Origin: an uncultured Pelagibacteraceae bacterium
GTDB lineage: Bacteria; Pseudomonadota; Alphaproteobacteria; Pelagibacterales; Pelagibacteraceae
Assembly (NCBI GenBank): GCA_902624195.1
Contig: CACNWV010000002.1
Location: forward strand, 1-64,000
Reading direction: 5' to 3'
DNA length: 64,000 bases
Position numbers and translations under genes: made by a program. How positions within the stretch are numbered: the stretch's first letter is position 1; every line of letters starts with the position of its first letter. Below the pieces are notes generated by a model. The model made no database searches. It was not told the origin of the DNA and worked only from the letters and a program-made list of their open reading frames with translations. Of the stretch, positions 37,625-47,002 are shown in pieces.

Positions 37625-40184
37625 TCTCTAAGTCTTTGATGTTAATAAAGTTTTCAGACAAATTGATGTTATCTTTTTTTATATCTTTAAAAAAATTCCA
37701 AGCTAATACCAAAATTACATTTTTCTTATTTTTGATATTTAATTTACTTTTAATAGGTATGTTAACTCCAGGTATAAATTTGTTATGCTTTAATTTGTTA
37801 TCCTCAATTATATAATCAATTTCATTGGAAATTCCGTAAAAATTGAGAGCAGTTGTTGCTTTGGCAGGAGCGCCGTATCCAATAATTAGCTTATTTTTAT
37901 TTTTTAATTTTACAATATTTTTTCTAACATTTTCTCTTATTTTATAAACTTTTTCTCCAAATTCTTTATAAGTTTTGAATTTTTTTATTCCAAACTTCTC
38001 TTCTTCCTTCAGCATTTGTTTAACGCTTTTTTCCACATTTGCCTTTTTATCTTTTTTTATATAAACTCTTAACGAACCGCCATGAGTATCAAATTTTTCT
38101 GATTTTATTATTTTTGCGTCAAACTGTTTAAAGAAATTCGACAAAGAAGTTAATGACCAGTAATTAAAATGTTCATGATAAATATTATCAAAGGTCAAAT
38201 CTTTCAAAGTATTCATAAGATATTGAACCTCAATTATTATAGTTCCTTTGTTACTTAGTAATTTAAACATGCATTCAGCCATTTCTTTCAATTTATCTGA
38301 ATGAGCAAAAACATTTGAAGCTAAGATTAAATCTGCATTTTTTTTTATTTTTTTTAAATTTTTTTTCTCTAAAAAACCGTTAAAAGTTTTTATATTATTT
38401 TTATTTGCAAGTTTTGCTAAATTTTTAGCTGGCTCTATACCTAAAATATTCTTAAATCCCAAATCTTTAAACGGTTTTAATCCTACACCATCGTTACTAC
38501 CTATATCTATTATGTAAGATTTTTTTTTGTTAAGCTTTAAATCTCGAGAATATTTTTTTGCTGCTCTCGCAAAATGATCTCTAAAAGATTTAGAAGTTGA
38601 TGAAGTATAAATATAATTTACAAACATTTTTTTTGGATTCACTGAAACGGATAACTGGCAATTATGACAATTATCACAATAATTCACTTCTAGAGGGTAC
38701 AACTCACATTTGTCACTAACTTTATTAAGTAAATTATTTGCAAGCGGCTGGTAACCTAAAGAAACAACTCTTTTCAAATTAGAGTTTCCACATATTCTGC
38801 ATTCAAATTTGTAACACTCTAAAAGTAGGTTTTTTTCTTTTTCGTCTACAAGATTATGTTTAATTGTGTGAGTGATGCCATAATTTTCATGATCTCTCTC
38901 TCCTCTAACTAAATTTAAAAAAGTTGTATCTTTAGTGAAAACCATTGAGTGAGCTACATTTGGTTTTATTATTGAGGTCTGACCTGCATTAACAACTTGA
39001 GTTATTTTTGGAGCGTCTGGATTAATGATATCCTTATAAATCTCGATAATTTGACCTTTTGTAAACAAACATTTTTGCTCTTGCTGTGGATGATAATGAT
39101 TTGCTCTTATAGTTCCTTTTTTTGAATCAATTAATCCAATCAAATTTATTGGCTCTGTTAATTCATGGTTGCTAATAGTGCCTCTAACGTCGGTGAATAG
39201 ATCTTCTCCGTCTCTAACATGCTCTAAATCATTAACTATTTTTTGTTTTGACCATTTTTGGATCATTTCTTTAATACTTTGGTCAATTTCATATAAAAAT
39301 TTAAAACCAATTTTTAAAAGTTTTTTGTTAGATAGAGAAAAACCTAAATTAGGTATTTCATCATTAGTTTCTTTTAATTCAATTTTAGGATTATATTTTT
39401 TACATATTTCGGCAACTTTTTTTACCGTTATAGTATCTTTAGTTAGATTAAATATTTCAGAATAAATTTCATCTTTTTCTTCCATAAATTTAAAACACCT
39501 TGCAACATCGATTAATGGAACTAAACTTTTTATCTGTCTTCCACCTGCAAATAGTTTTAATGTTCCATTTTGAGATGCTATCTTGGAAAAAAGATTAGGC
39601 ATTATATCAATTCGCATGGTATCCGTAGAGTATCCATAGACTGAGCCCAATCTTAAAATTACATAGTTTTTTCCCGAATTTTTGAGTTGTTTCTCATTTT
39701 CTGCTTTGGAAGATGAATAAGCTAAAATAGGTTTTGTGGTCTCCTCCTCTTTTATATCCATTTTTACATTATCTATCCCTTCGTAAACCACGTGAGTTGA
39801 GGGAAATATTATTTTACAATTATCACTTATGGCATCTAAGATATTTTGCGTTCCCTCTACTCCAACTGCTCTAATATTTTCATCTTTATCTTTTGATGAC
39901 TCACTTTTTGTTCTTGGAACTGCGGTAATTCCGGCTAAGTGATGTACTACATCTGCATCTTTAAAATACTTTTGTATTAAACCTTTATCTAGAATATCGC
40001 CATGAACAAAATTTATATTCCAATTTCTCAATTGACTTACTCTTTCAGATACAAATCTATTATCAATTACAATTATATTATGATGCCAACTTACACCTGA
40101 ATAAAGTTTACACAACTCTGTTCCGATATAACCCAAACCGCCGGTGATTATAATCTTTTTTTTCATTAGAAAATTAATTATCAT
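37614..40184 (-). CDS. Three-part sugar-modifying fusion: NAD-epimerase/dehydratase, cupin, C-methyltransferase
   Basis: This 856-residue protein joins three enzyme domains. Residues about 7-315 are an extended short-chain dehydrogenase with TGGLGYIG and the YSSSK motif (Tyr156, Lys160), as in nucleotide-sugar epimerases and dehydratases. Residues about 345-445 form a cupin with ANHYHPQQEQ and IKPNVAHSMVF. From about 460 there is a zinc-binding head (Cys462, Cys465, Cys503, Cys506), then an SAM site IDIGSNDG (559-566) and a C-terminal part with GYGAPAKATT, the layout of NDP-hexose C-methyltransferases. I infer synthesis of a branched, C-methylated sugar. Met7 (40166) may be the true start, since the Rossmann fold begins right after it. 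Confidence 0.85.
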   Translation of the reverse strand: MIINFLMKKKIIITGGLGYIGTELCKLYSGVSWHHNIIVIDNRFVSERVSQLRNWNINFVHGDILDKGLIQKYFKDADVVHHLAGITAVPRTKSESSKDKDENIRAVGVEGTQNILDAISDNCKIIFPSTHVVYEGIDNVKMDIKEEETTKPILAYSSSKAENEKQLKNSGKNYVILRLGSVYGYSTDTMRIDIMPNLFSKIASQNGTLKLFAGGRQIKSLVPLIDVARCFKFMEEKDEIYSEIFNLTKDTITVKKVAEICKKYNPKIELKETNDEIPNLGFSLSNKKLLKIGFKFLYEIDQSIKEMIQKWSKQKIVNDLEHVRDGEDLFTDVRGTISNHELTEPINLIGLIDSKKGTIRANHYHPQQEQKCLFTKGQIIEIYKDIINPDAPKITQVVNAGQTSIIKPNVAHSMVFTKDTTFLNLVRGERDHENYGITHTIKHNLVDEKEKNLLLECYKFECRICGNSNLKRVVSLGYQPLANNLLNKVSDKCELYPLEVNYCDNCHNCQLSVSVNPKKMFVNYIYTSSTSKSFRDHFARAAKKYSRDLKLNKKKSYIIDIGSNDGVGLKPFKDLGFKNILGIEPAKNLAKLANKNNIKTFNGFLEKKNLKKIKKNADLILASNVFAHSDKLKEMAECMFKLLSNKGTIIIEVQYLMNTLKDLTFDNIYHEHFNYWSLTSLSNFFKQFDAKIIKSEKFDTHGGSLRVYIKKDKKANVEKSVKQMLKEEEKFGIKKFKTYKEFGEKVYKIRENVRKNIVKLKNKNKLIIGYGAPAKATTALNFYGISNEIDYIIEDNKLKHNKFIPGVNIPIKSKLNIKNKKNVILVLAWNFFKDIKKDNINLSENFINIKDLETSN

Positions 40185-40219
40185 TTACTTACAATAGATT
40201 TTATTATAACTCAAATATC

Positions 40220-41101
40220 ATGAACATTTATGACTGTTTTATGTATTTTGATGAAGATTTGCTATTAGATTTAAGGCTAAATGTTCTGCATAAATACGTA
40301 AAAAAATTTATAATTACAGAGTCTACTTTTCTTCATAGTGGTAGAGAGAAAAAACTTAATTTTGATATAAAAAACTTTAGTAAATTTAAAGATAAAATTG
40401 AATATATAATTGTCGACAAACCTCCTGATGGAATAGAAAAAGTTAATTCAGATGATAATTTAGAATTAAGAAATAAGAAAGTATTAGATAACTCACTAAA
40501 ACGAGAGAATAATCAAAGAAATCAACTTTTGAAAGGTTTAACAAAAGTTAGTGATGAGGATTTAGTTTTATCAAGTGATTTAGATGAAATACCAAACTTC
40601 AAAAATTTTAAATATAAGAGTAAAATTACCTTATTTGAACAAGATGTATTTTATTACAAATTCAATTTAATACAGCCAAACTTTAAATGGATTGGCACTA
40701 GGGCCTGTAAGAAAAAAAATCTCGTTGAATTTCAATGGTTAAGAAATATTAAAAGTAGAGTTTATCCCTTCTGGAGAATTGATACTTTATTCTCAAATAA
40801 AAGATATATGAGTGTTGATATAATAAAAAACGGTGGATGGCATTTCACATCAATAAAAAAACCCGAGGATATTTTTTATAAACTTTCAAACTTTATGCAT
40901 CATCTTGAATTTGAAGAAAGTGGCTTAACAATAAAAGATATGGAAAATATGGTTAATCAAAAAAAAATATTATATGATCATACTGTCGCGCAAGAAGACG
41001 ATAAATATACAGGTAACTTATCTTTAAAAAAAGTAAGAACTGAAATACTACCTGATTACATTAAAAATAATTTGACTAAATATAGAGATTGGCTTGATTA
41101 A
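40220..41101 (+). CDS. Glycosyltransferase family 17-like protein
   Basis: The 293 residues begin MNIYDCFMYFDEDLLLDLRL and continue with FIITESTFLHSGREK, then an Asp-x-Asp in LSSDLDEIP (Asp120, Asp122) for the metal-nucleotide sugar. This matches GT17 (beta-1,4-N-acetylglucosaminyltransferase-like) proteins found in bacterial glycan clusters. There is no signal peptide or membrane segment, so it acts in the cytosol. It is divergent from the sugar-modifying fusion gene across only 35 bases, suggesting a shared surface glycan role. Donor and acceptor are unknown. Confidence 0.8.
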   Translation: MNIYDCFMYFDEDLLLDLRLNVLHKYVKKFIITESTFLHSGREKKLNFDIKNFSKFKDKIEYIIVDKPPDGIEKVNSDDNLELRNKKVLDNSLKRENNQRNQLLKGLTKVSDEDLVLSSDLDEIPNFKNFKYKSKITLFEQDVFYYKFNLIQPNFKWIGTRACKKKNLVEFQWLRNIKSRVYPFWRIDTLFSNKRYMSVDIIKNGGWHFTSIKKPEDIFYKLSNFMHHLEFEESGLTIKDMENMVNQKKILYDHTVAQEDDKYTGNLSLKKVRTEILPDYIKNNLTKYRDWLD

Positions 41102-41110
41102 ACTCTTTTA

Positions 41111-43495
41111 CTAATGAGTGCTTAATTCTTCTTTATTCTTATTTTTATCAGCGAGTTGATCAACTTCAACCCATTCAACTCTTTTAAATGGTTTTGTAAG
41201 AGCCACTTTGAGGACTTCATCCACATTTTTGACTGAAATAATTTCCATAGAATTTAGTATAGTCTTTGGAACTTCAATTAAATCTTTTTTGTTTTCTACT
41301 GGAATTAAGACCTTTTTTATGCCGGCTCTGTGTGCTGCTAAAAGCTTTTCTTTCAAACCTCCTATCGGCAAAACTAAACCTCTCAAGGTGATTTCTCCAG
41401 TCATCGCCACGTTTTTATCAACTGGGATTTCTGTGATTGCTGAAATTATTGATGTTACCATTCCAACTCCTGCTGAAGGACCATCTTTAGGTGTTGCTCC
41501 CTCAGGAACATGAATATGAAAATCTTTTTTATCAAATATAGGGGGGATAATTCCATAATCTAAGCTTTTAGATCTTATGTATGATTTGGCTGCTTTAACT
41601 GACTCTTGCATTACATCACCTAGCTTTCCTGTAATTTGCATTTTTCCTTTTCCTGGCATTATTGCTGATTCTATTTTGAGAATTTCCCCTCCCACCTCTG
41701 TCCAAGCTAAACCAGTTACAACACCAACTCTATTTTCTTCCTCAATTTCACCGTAATTAAATTTTTGTACACCTAATAAATCTTTTATATCTTTTTCCTC
41801 AATTGGATTATTTACTTTTTCTTTATTATCAATTTTTTTTACTAGCTTTCTCGCTATTTTTGAAATTTCTCTTTCCAGATTTCTTACGCCAGACTCTCTT
41901 GTATAATGTCTAATTATTTTCCTATTTATATCTTCACTTATTGTCCACTCTTCTTTTTTTAAACCGTTATTTTTACTCTGATTTGGAATTAAGAATTTTT
42001 GAGAAATATTTACTTTTTCATCTTCTGTATACCCAGAGAGCCTAATAACTTCCATTCTATCTAATAAAGGTGGAAGTATATTTAAAGTGTTTGCTGTTGT
42101 TACAAACATTACATCTGATAGGTCATAGTCAACTTCCAAATAATGATCATTGAATTCCTTATTTTGCTCTGGATCTAAAGCCTCAAGTAAAGCAGATGAA
42201 GGATCTCCTCTATAATCATTTCCAACTTTATCAATTTCATCTAACAAAAAAAGAGGGTTTTTTGTTCCAGCTTTTTTCATCATTTGAATTATTTTTCCTG
42301 GTAAAGATCCTATGTAAGTTCTTCTGTGTCCTCTTATTTCAGCCTCATCTCTAATACCTCCCAATGAAATTCTTATGAACTTTCTATTCGTCGCTTTAGC
42401 TATGGATTTTCCAAGAGACGTTTTTCCTACCCCGGGAGGGCCCACTAAACATAATATCGGTCCTTTCATTTTTTGAATTCTTTTTTGTACAGCTAAGAAT
42501 TCTATAATTCTCTCCTTAACTTTTTCTAGTCCATAATGATCCTCATCTAAAATTTTTTGAGCATTATTCAAGTCAGTATTTATTTTTGATTTATTTGACC
42601 AAGGTAATTCCGTCATCCAATCCAGGTAATTTCTTACCACGGTAGCCTCTGCCGACATGGGGCTCATTGATTTTAATTTTTTTAGCTCAGATAAACATTT
42701 TTCTTTTGCCAATTTTGGCATTTTAGCATTTGAAATAGCTGAGGAAATTGATGAAAGCTCGTCTTTACCTTCATCGATCTCACCGAGTTCCTTTTGTATG
42801 GCTTTTAGTTGCTCGTTTAAATAATATTCTCTTTGAGTTTTCTCCATTTGATTTTTAACTCTTCCTCGTATTTTCTTTTCCACAGATAAGACACTAATTT
42901 CTTTTTCAATTAAAGAATGAATTTTTTCTAATCTTTTTTTTAAGTCGGTAATTTCTAGCATTTCTTGTTTTTCAAAAATTTGTATATTTAAATTTGAAGA
43001 AATATTATTAGCAATCTGTGAGGGATTTTTAAGATTTTTGAGATTATTTGTAGTTTCATTAAAATCTTTCTTGCTTAAAATTTGTAATTTTTCAAATTTT
43101 TTAACTAGGCCTAATGCTAGTTGATCTAAATCTTTAGAAATATTCTCGTCATCGGCTATTTCAACTTCGCAGGTTAAATATTTTTCATTATCTTCTTTAT
43201 AATTTGTTATTTTAATTCTTTTTTCACCCTCTACTAATACTTTAACTGTTCCATCAGGTAGTTTTAAAAGCTGAAGAACTTTACTTAAGCAACCAAACTG
43301 ATACAAATCTTTGCTAGTTGGGTCATCAACCTCTGAATTTTTTTGTGTAACTAAGACTATTGATTTGTCTGTTTTCATTACCTCTTGAAGAGCTTTTATA
43401 GATTTTTCTCTACCAACAAATAATGGAACGACCATAGATGGAAAAATTACTATGTCCCTTAGTGGCAACAGTGGTTTGAGATATGATGCTTTCAT
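41111..43495 (-). CDS. lon: ATP-dependent protease Lon
   Basis: Lon degrades damaged and short-lived regulatory proteins. The 794-residue protein has the N-terminal substrate-binding domain (LPLRDIVIFPSMVVPLFVGR at residues about 10-29), Walker A GPPGVGKTSLG, Walker B LFLLDEIDKVG, and the proteolytic Ser-Lys dyad in PKDGPSAGVGM with a downstream lysine. It is the last gene of the tig-clpP-clpX-lon protein quality cluster and converges on the GT17 gene with a 9-base gap. Confidence 0.97.
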   Translation of the reverse strand: MKASYLKPLLPLRDIVIFPSMVVPLFVGREKSIKALQEVMKTDKSIVLVTQKNSEVDDPTSKDLYQFGCLSKVLQLLKLPDGTVKVLVEGEKRIKITNYKEDNEKYLTCEVEIADDENISKDLDQLALGLVKKFEKLQILSKKDFNETTNNLKNLKNPSQIANNISSNLNIQIFEKQEMLEITDLKKRLEKIHSLIEKEISVLSVEKKIRGRVKNQMEKTQREYYLNEQLKAIQKELGEIDEGKDELSSISSAISNAKMPKLAKEKCLSELKKLKSMSPMSAEATVVRNYLDWMTELPWSNKSKINTDLNNAQKILDEDHYGLEKVKERIIEFLAVQKRIQKMKGPILCLVGPPGVGKTSLGKSIAKATNRKFIRISLGGIRDEAEIRGHRRTYIGSLPGKIIQMMKKAGTKNPLFLLDEIDKVGNDYRGDPSSALLEALDPEQNKEFNDHYLEVDYDLSDVMFVTTANTLNILPPLLDRMEVIRLSGYTEDEKVNISQKFLIPNQSKNNGLKKEEWTISEDINRKIIRHYTRESGVRNLEREISKIARKLVKKIDNKEKVNNPIEEKDIKDLLGVQKFNYGEIEEENRVGVVTGLAWTEVGGEILKIESAIMPGKGKMQITGKLGDVMQESVKAAKSYIRSKSLDYGIIPPIFDKKDFHIHVPEGATPKDGPSAGVGMVTSIISAITEIPVDKNVAMTGEITLRGLVLPIGGLKEKLLAAHRAGIKKVLIPVENKKDLIEVPKTILNSMEIISVKNVDEVLKVALTKPFKRVEWVEVDQLADKNKNKEELSTH

Positions 43496-43543
43496 AAGAT
43501 TAATATGGCCATAAATTCACTAATTTCAAGAAACAAATTATAA

Positions 43544-44797
43544 TTAAGCTACAGATGTTGATGATTTTTTGCCGTATGTGACAATGGGTTCAGACTTAGC
43601 CTGAACAGATGATTTGTCCACTGTGACTTTTACAACATTCTCCATATCAGGTAATTCAAACATTGTTTTAAGCAAAATATTTTCTAAAATTGATCTCAGT
43701 CCTCTTGCCCCTGTCTTTTTTGAGATGGCTTTTTTCGCTATCTCTGAAATAGCATCGTCTTTAAATTCTAACTCAACATCTTCGAATTCAAATAGCCTTT
43801 TGTATTGTTTTATTAAAGAATTTTTTGGTTCTTTGAGAATTTTTATTAATGATTTTTCATCCAAGTCATCGAGTGTTGCTATAATAGGCATTCTGCCTAT
43901 AAACTCAGGAATCAGTCCGTACTTGATTAAATCCTCAGGTTCTAACATCTTCATAGTTTCAGAGAGTGGTTGTTGTCTATAATCTTTAACTTTTGCACCA
44001 AAGCCAATTGAGCTTCCTTTACCTCTACTATCAATCAATTTGTCTAATCCTGCAAACGCTCCACCACAAATAAATAAGATATTTGTTGTATCAACTTGTA
44101 GAAATTCTTGTTGTGGATGCTTTCTACCACCTTGTGGAGGAACACTAGCTACCGTTCCTTCCATAATTTTTAATAATGCTTGTTGCACTCCCTCTCCTGA
44201 AACATCTCTAGTTATTGATGGATTTTCTGACTTTCTACTAATTTTATCAACTTCATCTATATAAACGATTCCTCTTTGGGCTTTATCAACATTATAATCA
44301 GCTGATTGTAAAAGTTTTAAAATAATGTTTTCGACATCTTCTCCTACGTATCCTGCTTCTGTTAATGTTGTGGCATCTGCCATTGTGAAAGGCACATCTA
44401 GAATTCTTGCTAATGTCTGAGCTAATAAAGTTTTTCCACATCCAGTAGGGCCTACAAGTAATATGTTTGATTTAGAAAGCTCTATATCTTTATTATTTTT
44501 ATTTTCATGATTTAATCTTTTATAGTGATTGTGAACTGCTACCGATAAAATCTCCTTTGCAAGTTTTTGACCTATGACATATTCATCCAAAACATTACAA
44601 ATTTCTTTAGGAGATGGCACCCCATCTTGGTGTTTGACAAGAGAACTTTTATTTTCCTCTTTGATGATGTCCATGCAAAGCTCAACACATTCATCGCAAA
44701 TAAATACTGTCGGACCAGCGATAAGTTTTCTTACTTCGTGTTGGCTCTTTCCGCAAAAAGAACAATATAGAATATTTTTAGTATTTTTTTCTGACAT
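43544..44797 (-). CDS. clpX: ATP-dependent Clp protease ATP-binding subunit ClpX
   Basis: ClpX unfolds substrates for ClpP. The N-terminal zinc domain ([28 protein letters not shown]) is complete. The AAA+ module has Walker [13 protein letters not shown] and Walker [11 protein letters not shown], plus the GYVGEDVE pore loop and the IGF loop ([10 protein letters not shown]) that docks on ClpP. The length of 417 residues is standard. It lies 78 bases downstream of clpP. Confidence 0.97.
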   Translation of the reverse strand: MSEKNTKNILYCSFCGKSQHEVRKLIAGPTVFICDECVELCMDIIKEENKSSLVKHQDGVPSPKEICNVLDEYVIGQKLAKEILSVAVHNHYKRLNHENKNNKDIELSKSNILLVGPTGCGKTLLAQTLARILDVPFTMADATTLTEAGYVGEDVENIILKLLQSADYNVDKAQRGIVYIDEVDKISRKSENPSITRDVSGEGVQQALLKIMEGTVASVPPQGGRKHPQQEFLQVDTTNILFICGGAFAGLDKLIDSRGKGSSIGFGAKVKDYRQQPLSETMKMLEPEDLIKYGLIPEFIGRMPIIATLDDLDEKSLIKILKEPKNSLIKQYKRLFEFEDVELEFKDDAISEIAKKAISKKTGARGLRSILENILLKTMFELPDMENVVKVTVDKSSVQAKSEPIVTYGKKSSTSVA

Positions 44798-44875
44798 AGC
44801 GAATCAATAAACTAATATAAATCTCCACTAAATAGTTAGCAAGTTGAAGTTGTAAATAAAGCTATATATAGTGTT

Positions 44876-45502
44876 TTATTTTCGTTTCTCCACAACAGAA
44901 TCTATTAAACCAAATTTTTTAGCTTCTTCTGCTGTCATGAAATTGTCTCGTTCTAAAGCGTCAGAAATTTCTTCAACTGTTTTTCCAGTATGTTTTGAAT
45001 AAATCTTATTTAGTCTTTCTTTAAGAGAAAGAATCTCTTTAGCATGAATTTGAATATCTGTAGCTTGTCCTTGAAATCCAGCAGATGGTTGATGCACCAT
45101 AATTCTCGAATTAGGTAAAGAATATCTCTTTCCTTTTTCACCTGCAGCTAAAAGAAAAGATCCCATTGAAGAAGCTTGACCAATGCACAGAGTAGAAACC
45201 GGTGAGTTGATATATTGCATCGTATCATAAATACCGAGACCAGCAGTAACTAATCCGCCAGGACTATTAATGTAAAAGTTTATTTCTTTATTCGGGTTTT
45301 CTGACTCCAAAAATAGCAATTGTGCTGTTACTAATGACGCTACGGCATCGTTAACTGGACCAACCAAAAATACAATTCTTTCTTTAAGTAGCCTAGAATA
45401 AATATCGTAAGCTCTCTCACCTTTACTTGTTTGTTCAACAACCATCGGGATTAAACTATTCATTTTTTCCTCAAATTCACGACTCATATTGGTTTTATAC
45501 AA
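44876..45502 (-). CDS. clpP: ATP-dependent Clp protease proteolytic subunit ClpP
   Basis: ClpP is the serine protease chamber of the ClpXP complex. It has 208 residues with the catalytic serine in [14 protein letters not shown], the histidine in [10 protein letters not shown], and an aspartate in the C-terminal third (DRDNF-type region, here [11 protein letters not shown]). The hydrophobic N-terminal region [20 protein letters not shown] is typical. It follows tig by 7 bases. Confidence 0.97.
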   Translation of the reverse strand: MYKTNMSREFEEKMNSLIPMVVEQTSKGERAYDIYSRLLKERIVFLVGPVNDAVASLVTAQLLFLESENPNKEINFYINSPGGLVTAGLGIYDTMQYINSPVSTLCIGQASSMGSFLLAAGEKGKRYSLPNSRIMVHQPSAGFQGQATDIQIHAKEILSLKERLNKIYSKHTGKTVEEISDALERDNFMTAEEAKKFGLIDSVVEKRK

Positions 45503-45509
45503 CTATTAG

Positions 45510-46883
45510 TTACTTTTTACTAATTTTTTTTGTTTTAGACTTATTTTTTACTGAACCTGAAGTCTTTGATTTCTCAGCAGTTTCTGCTTTTGATTTACTA
45601 AACTCAGTAATGATTTTTTCAGCTTCTTTAGTATTAATTTCTTTTGAGGTAAGATTTATTTTTGATTTAATTAGTTCAATAATTTTTTCTTCATACAAAG
45701 ACCCCTTTAAATTTTGAGAGGCATTAGGATGTTTTTGATAATACTCTAAAACCATTTTTTCTTGTCCTGGCATGCCCCTAATTTGTTTTTGTATCTCAGC
45801 TTTTACTTCATCATCAGAGACCTTTAGATTATTTTTTTCACCATATTCGTTGAGTAACAAACCTAACTTTATTCTTTCTTTAGCTAATTTTTCATTATCA
45901 GATTTATATTTTTCTTTCTCTTCAGATTTTAAGTTTTGTGTCATTATTGAAATTTCTTGGTCAATTAAGTTTTGTGGTAAATCTACCTGATGATTTTTTT
46001 CAATTTGATCTAAAATTTCTTTTTTAGTTATCGAATTCAAAGCTTGTGAATACTGATTGGAAATTTGTTTTTCAATTGAAGATTTTAAATCCTTGATGTC
46101 TTCTGCGCCCATTAATTTTGCGAAATTATCATCTATTTTAAAATTTTTTGGTTTTTTGATTTTTTTAATTTTACATTCGAATTTTGTATTTTTATTAGCT
46201 AGTTCTTTCTTAGGATGATTCGCAGGAAGTACAGCGTTTAATATTTTTTTATCACCTTTTTTTACTCCAAGTAATTGTTCATCAAATCCTTTTAAAAAAA
46301 GATCCTTGCCTAATTCTAAATGCACATCTTTTCCTTCGCTACCCTCAAATTTATTTCCATCCAATGTAGCAGAGTAGTCAAAAATAACTTGATCCCCTCG
46401 GGTTGCTTTCTCGCTCTCATTTCTATCTTCAAATTGTTTGTTTTGATTTGCTATCTCATTTATTTTTTCGTCAATTATTTTATCTTCTATTTTTACTTTA
46501 AAGTTTGTCGCTTTAAATTTATCAAAATTCTTTAGACTAACGTTAGGTAAACAATCAATCTGTAGTTCATAATTTAAGTCTTTTCCTTCACCAAACTGTT
46601 TCAAATCTATTTTAGGTTGACCAGCAATTTTTAATTTTTTTTCATCGATCGCTTTTGATGTTGTCTCTCTTAAAATTTTATCTACTACTTCTCCGTAAAT
46701 CGATTTTCCAAATTGACTTTTAATTACTGAGGGAGGAACTTTTCCTGGTCTAAAGCCTTTTAAGGAAACCTCTTTCTGAAGTTCTTTAAGTCTCTCATCC
46801 ATTTTTGCTTGGATATTTTTTTTTTCTACAATTACAGATAAAACTGTTCTTAAACCTTTTTTTGATTTAACTTCTACTTTCAT
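45510..46883 (-). CDS. tig: Trigger factor
   Basis: Trigger factor is the ribosome-bound chaperone and peptidyl-prolyl isomerase that meets nascent chains. The N-terminal ribosome-binding domain has GFRPGKVPPSVIKSQFG (residues about 40-56). The FKBP-like domain follows (RGDQVIFDYSATLDGNKFEG, about 162-181), then the helical C-terminal arms ending in a lysine-rich tail. The length of 457 residues is slightly long. The start codon is only 7 bases after the encoded CCA of tRNA-Leu, with no visible Shine-Dalgarno sequence. Confidence 0.96.
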   Translation of the reverse strand: MKVEVKSKKGLRTVLSVIVEKKNIQAKMDERLKELQKEVSLKGFRPGKVPPSVIKSQFGKSIYGEVVDKILRETTSKAIDEKKLKIAGQPKIDLKQFGEGKDLNYELQIDCLPNVSLKNFDKFKATNFKVKIEDKIIDEKINEIANQNKQFEDRNESEKATRGDQVIFDYSATLDGNKFEGSEGKDVHLELGKDLFLKGFDEQLLGVKKGDKKILNAVLPANHPKKELANKNTKFECKIKKIKKPKNFKIDDNFAKLMGAEDIKDLKSSIEKQISNQYSQALNSITKKEILDQIEKNHQVDLPQNLIDQEISIMTQNLKSEEKEKYKSDNEKLAKERIKLGLLLNEYGEKNNLKVSDDEVKAEIQKQIRGMPGQEKMVLEYYQKHPNASQNLKGSLYEEKIIELIKSKINLTSKEINTKEAEKIITEFSKSKAETAEKSKTSGSVKNKSKTKKISKK

Positions 46884-46890
46884 AATATTT

Positions 46891-46975
46891 TGGTGGGCAA
46901 GAAGAGACTCGAACTCTTAAGCCTTGCGGCACTGGTTTCTAAGACCAGCGCGTATACCAATTCCGCCACTTGCCC
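46891..46975 (-). tRNA. tRNA-Leu (TAG)
   Basis: This is a class II tRNA with a long variable arm. The acceptor GGGCAAG pairs with CTTGCCC, the anticodon stem is CTGGT/ACCAG around a loop with TAG, the variable arm reads TGCCGCAAGGCT, and the T arm has GTTCGAGTC. CCA is encoded (46891-46893). A TATATA lies about 17 bases upstream of the tRNA (46992-46997), so it may have its own promoter within the 3' end of the preceding region. Directly downstream is tig. Confidence 0.95.
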
Positions 46976-47002
46976 AGTATTTAATCGGTCTTATATAACA
47001 AA

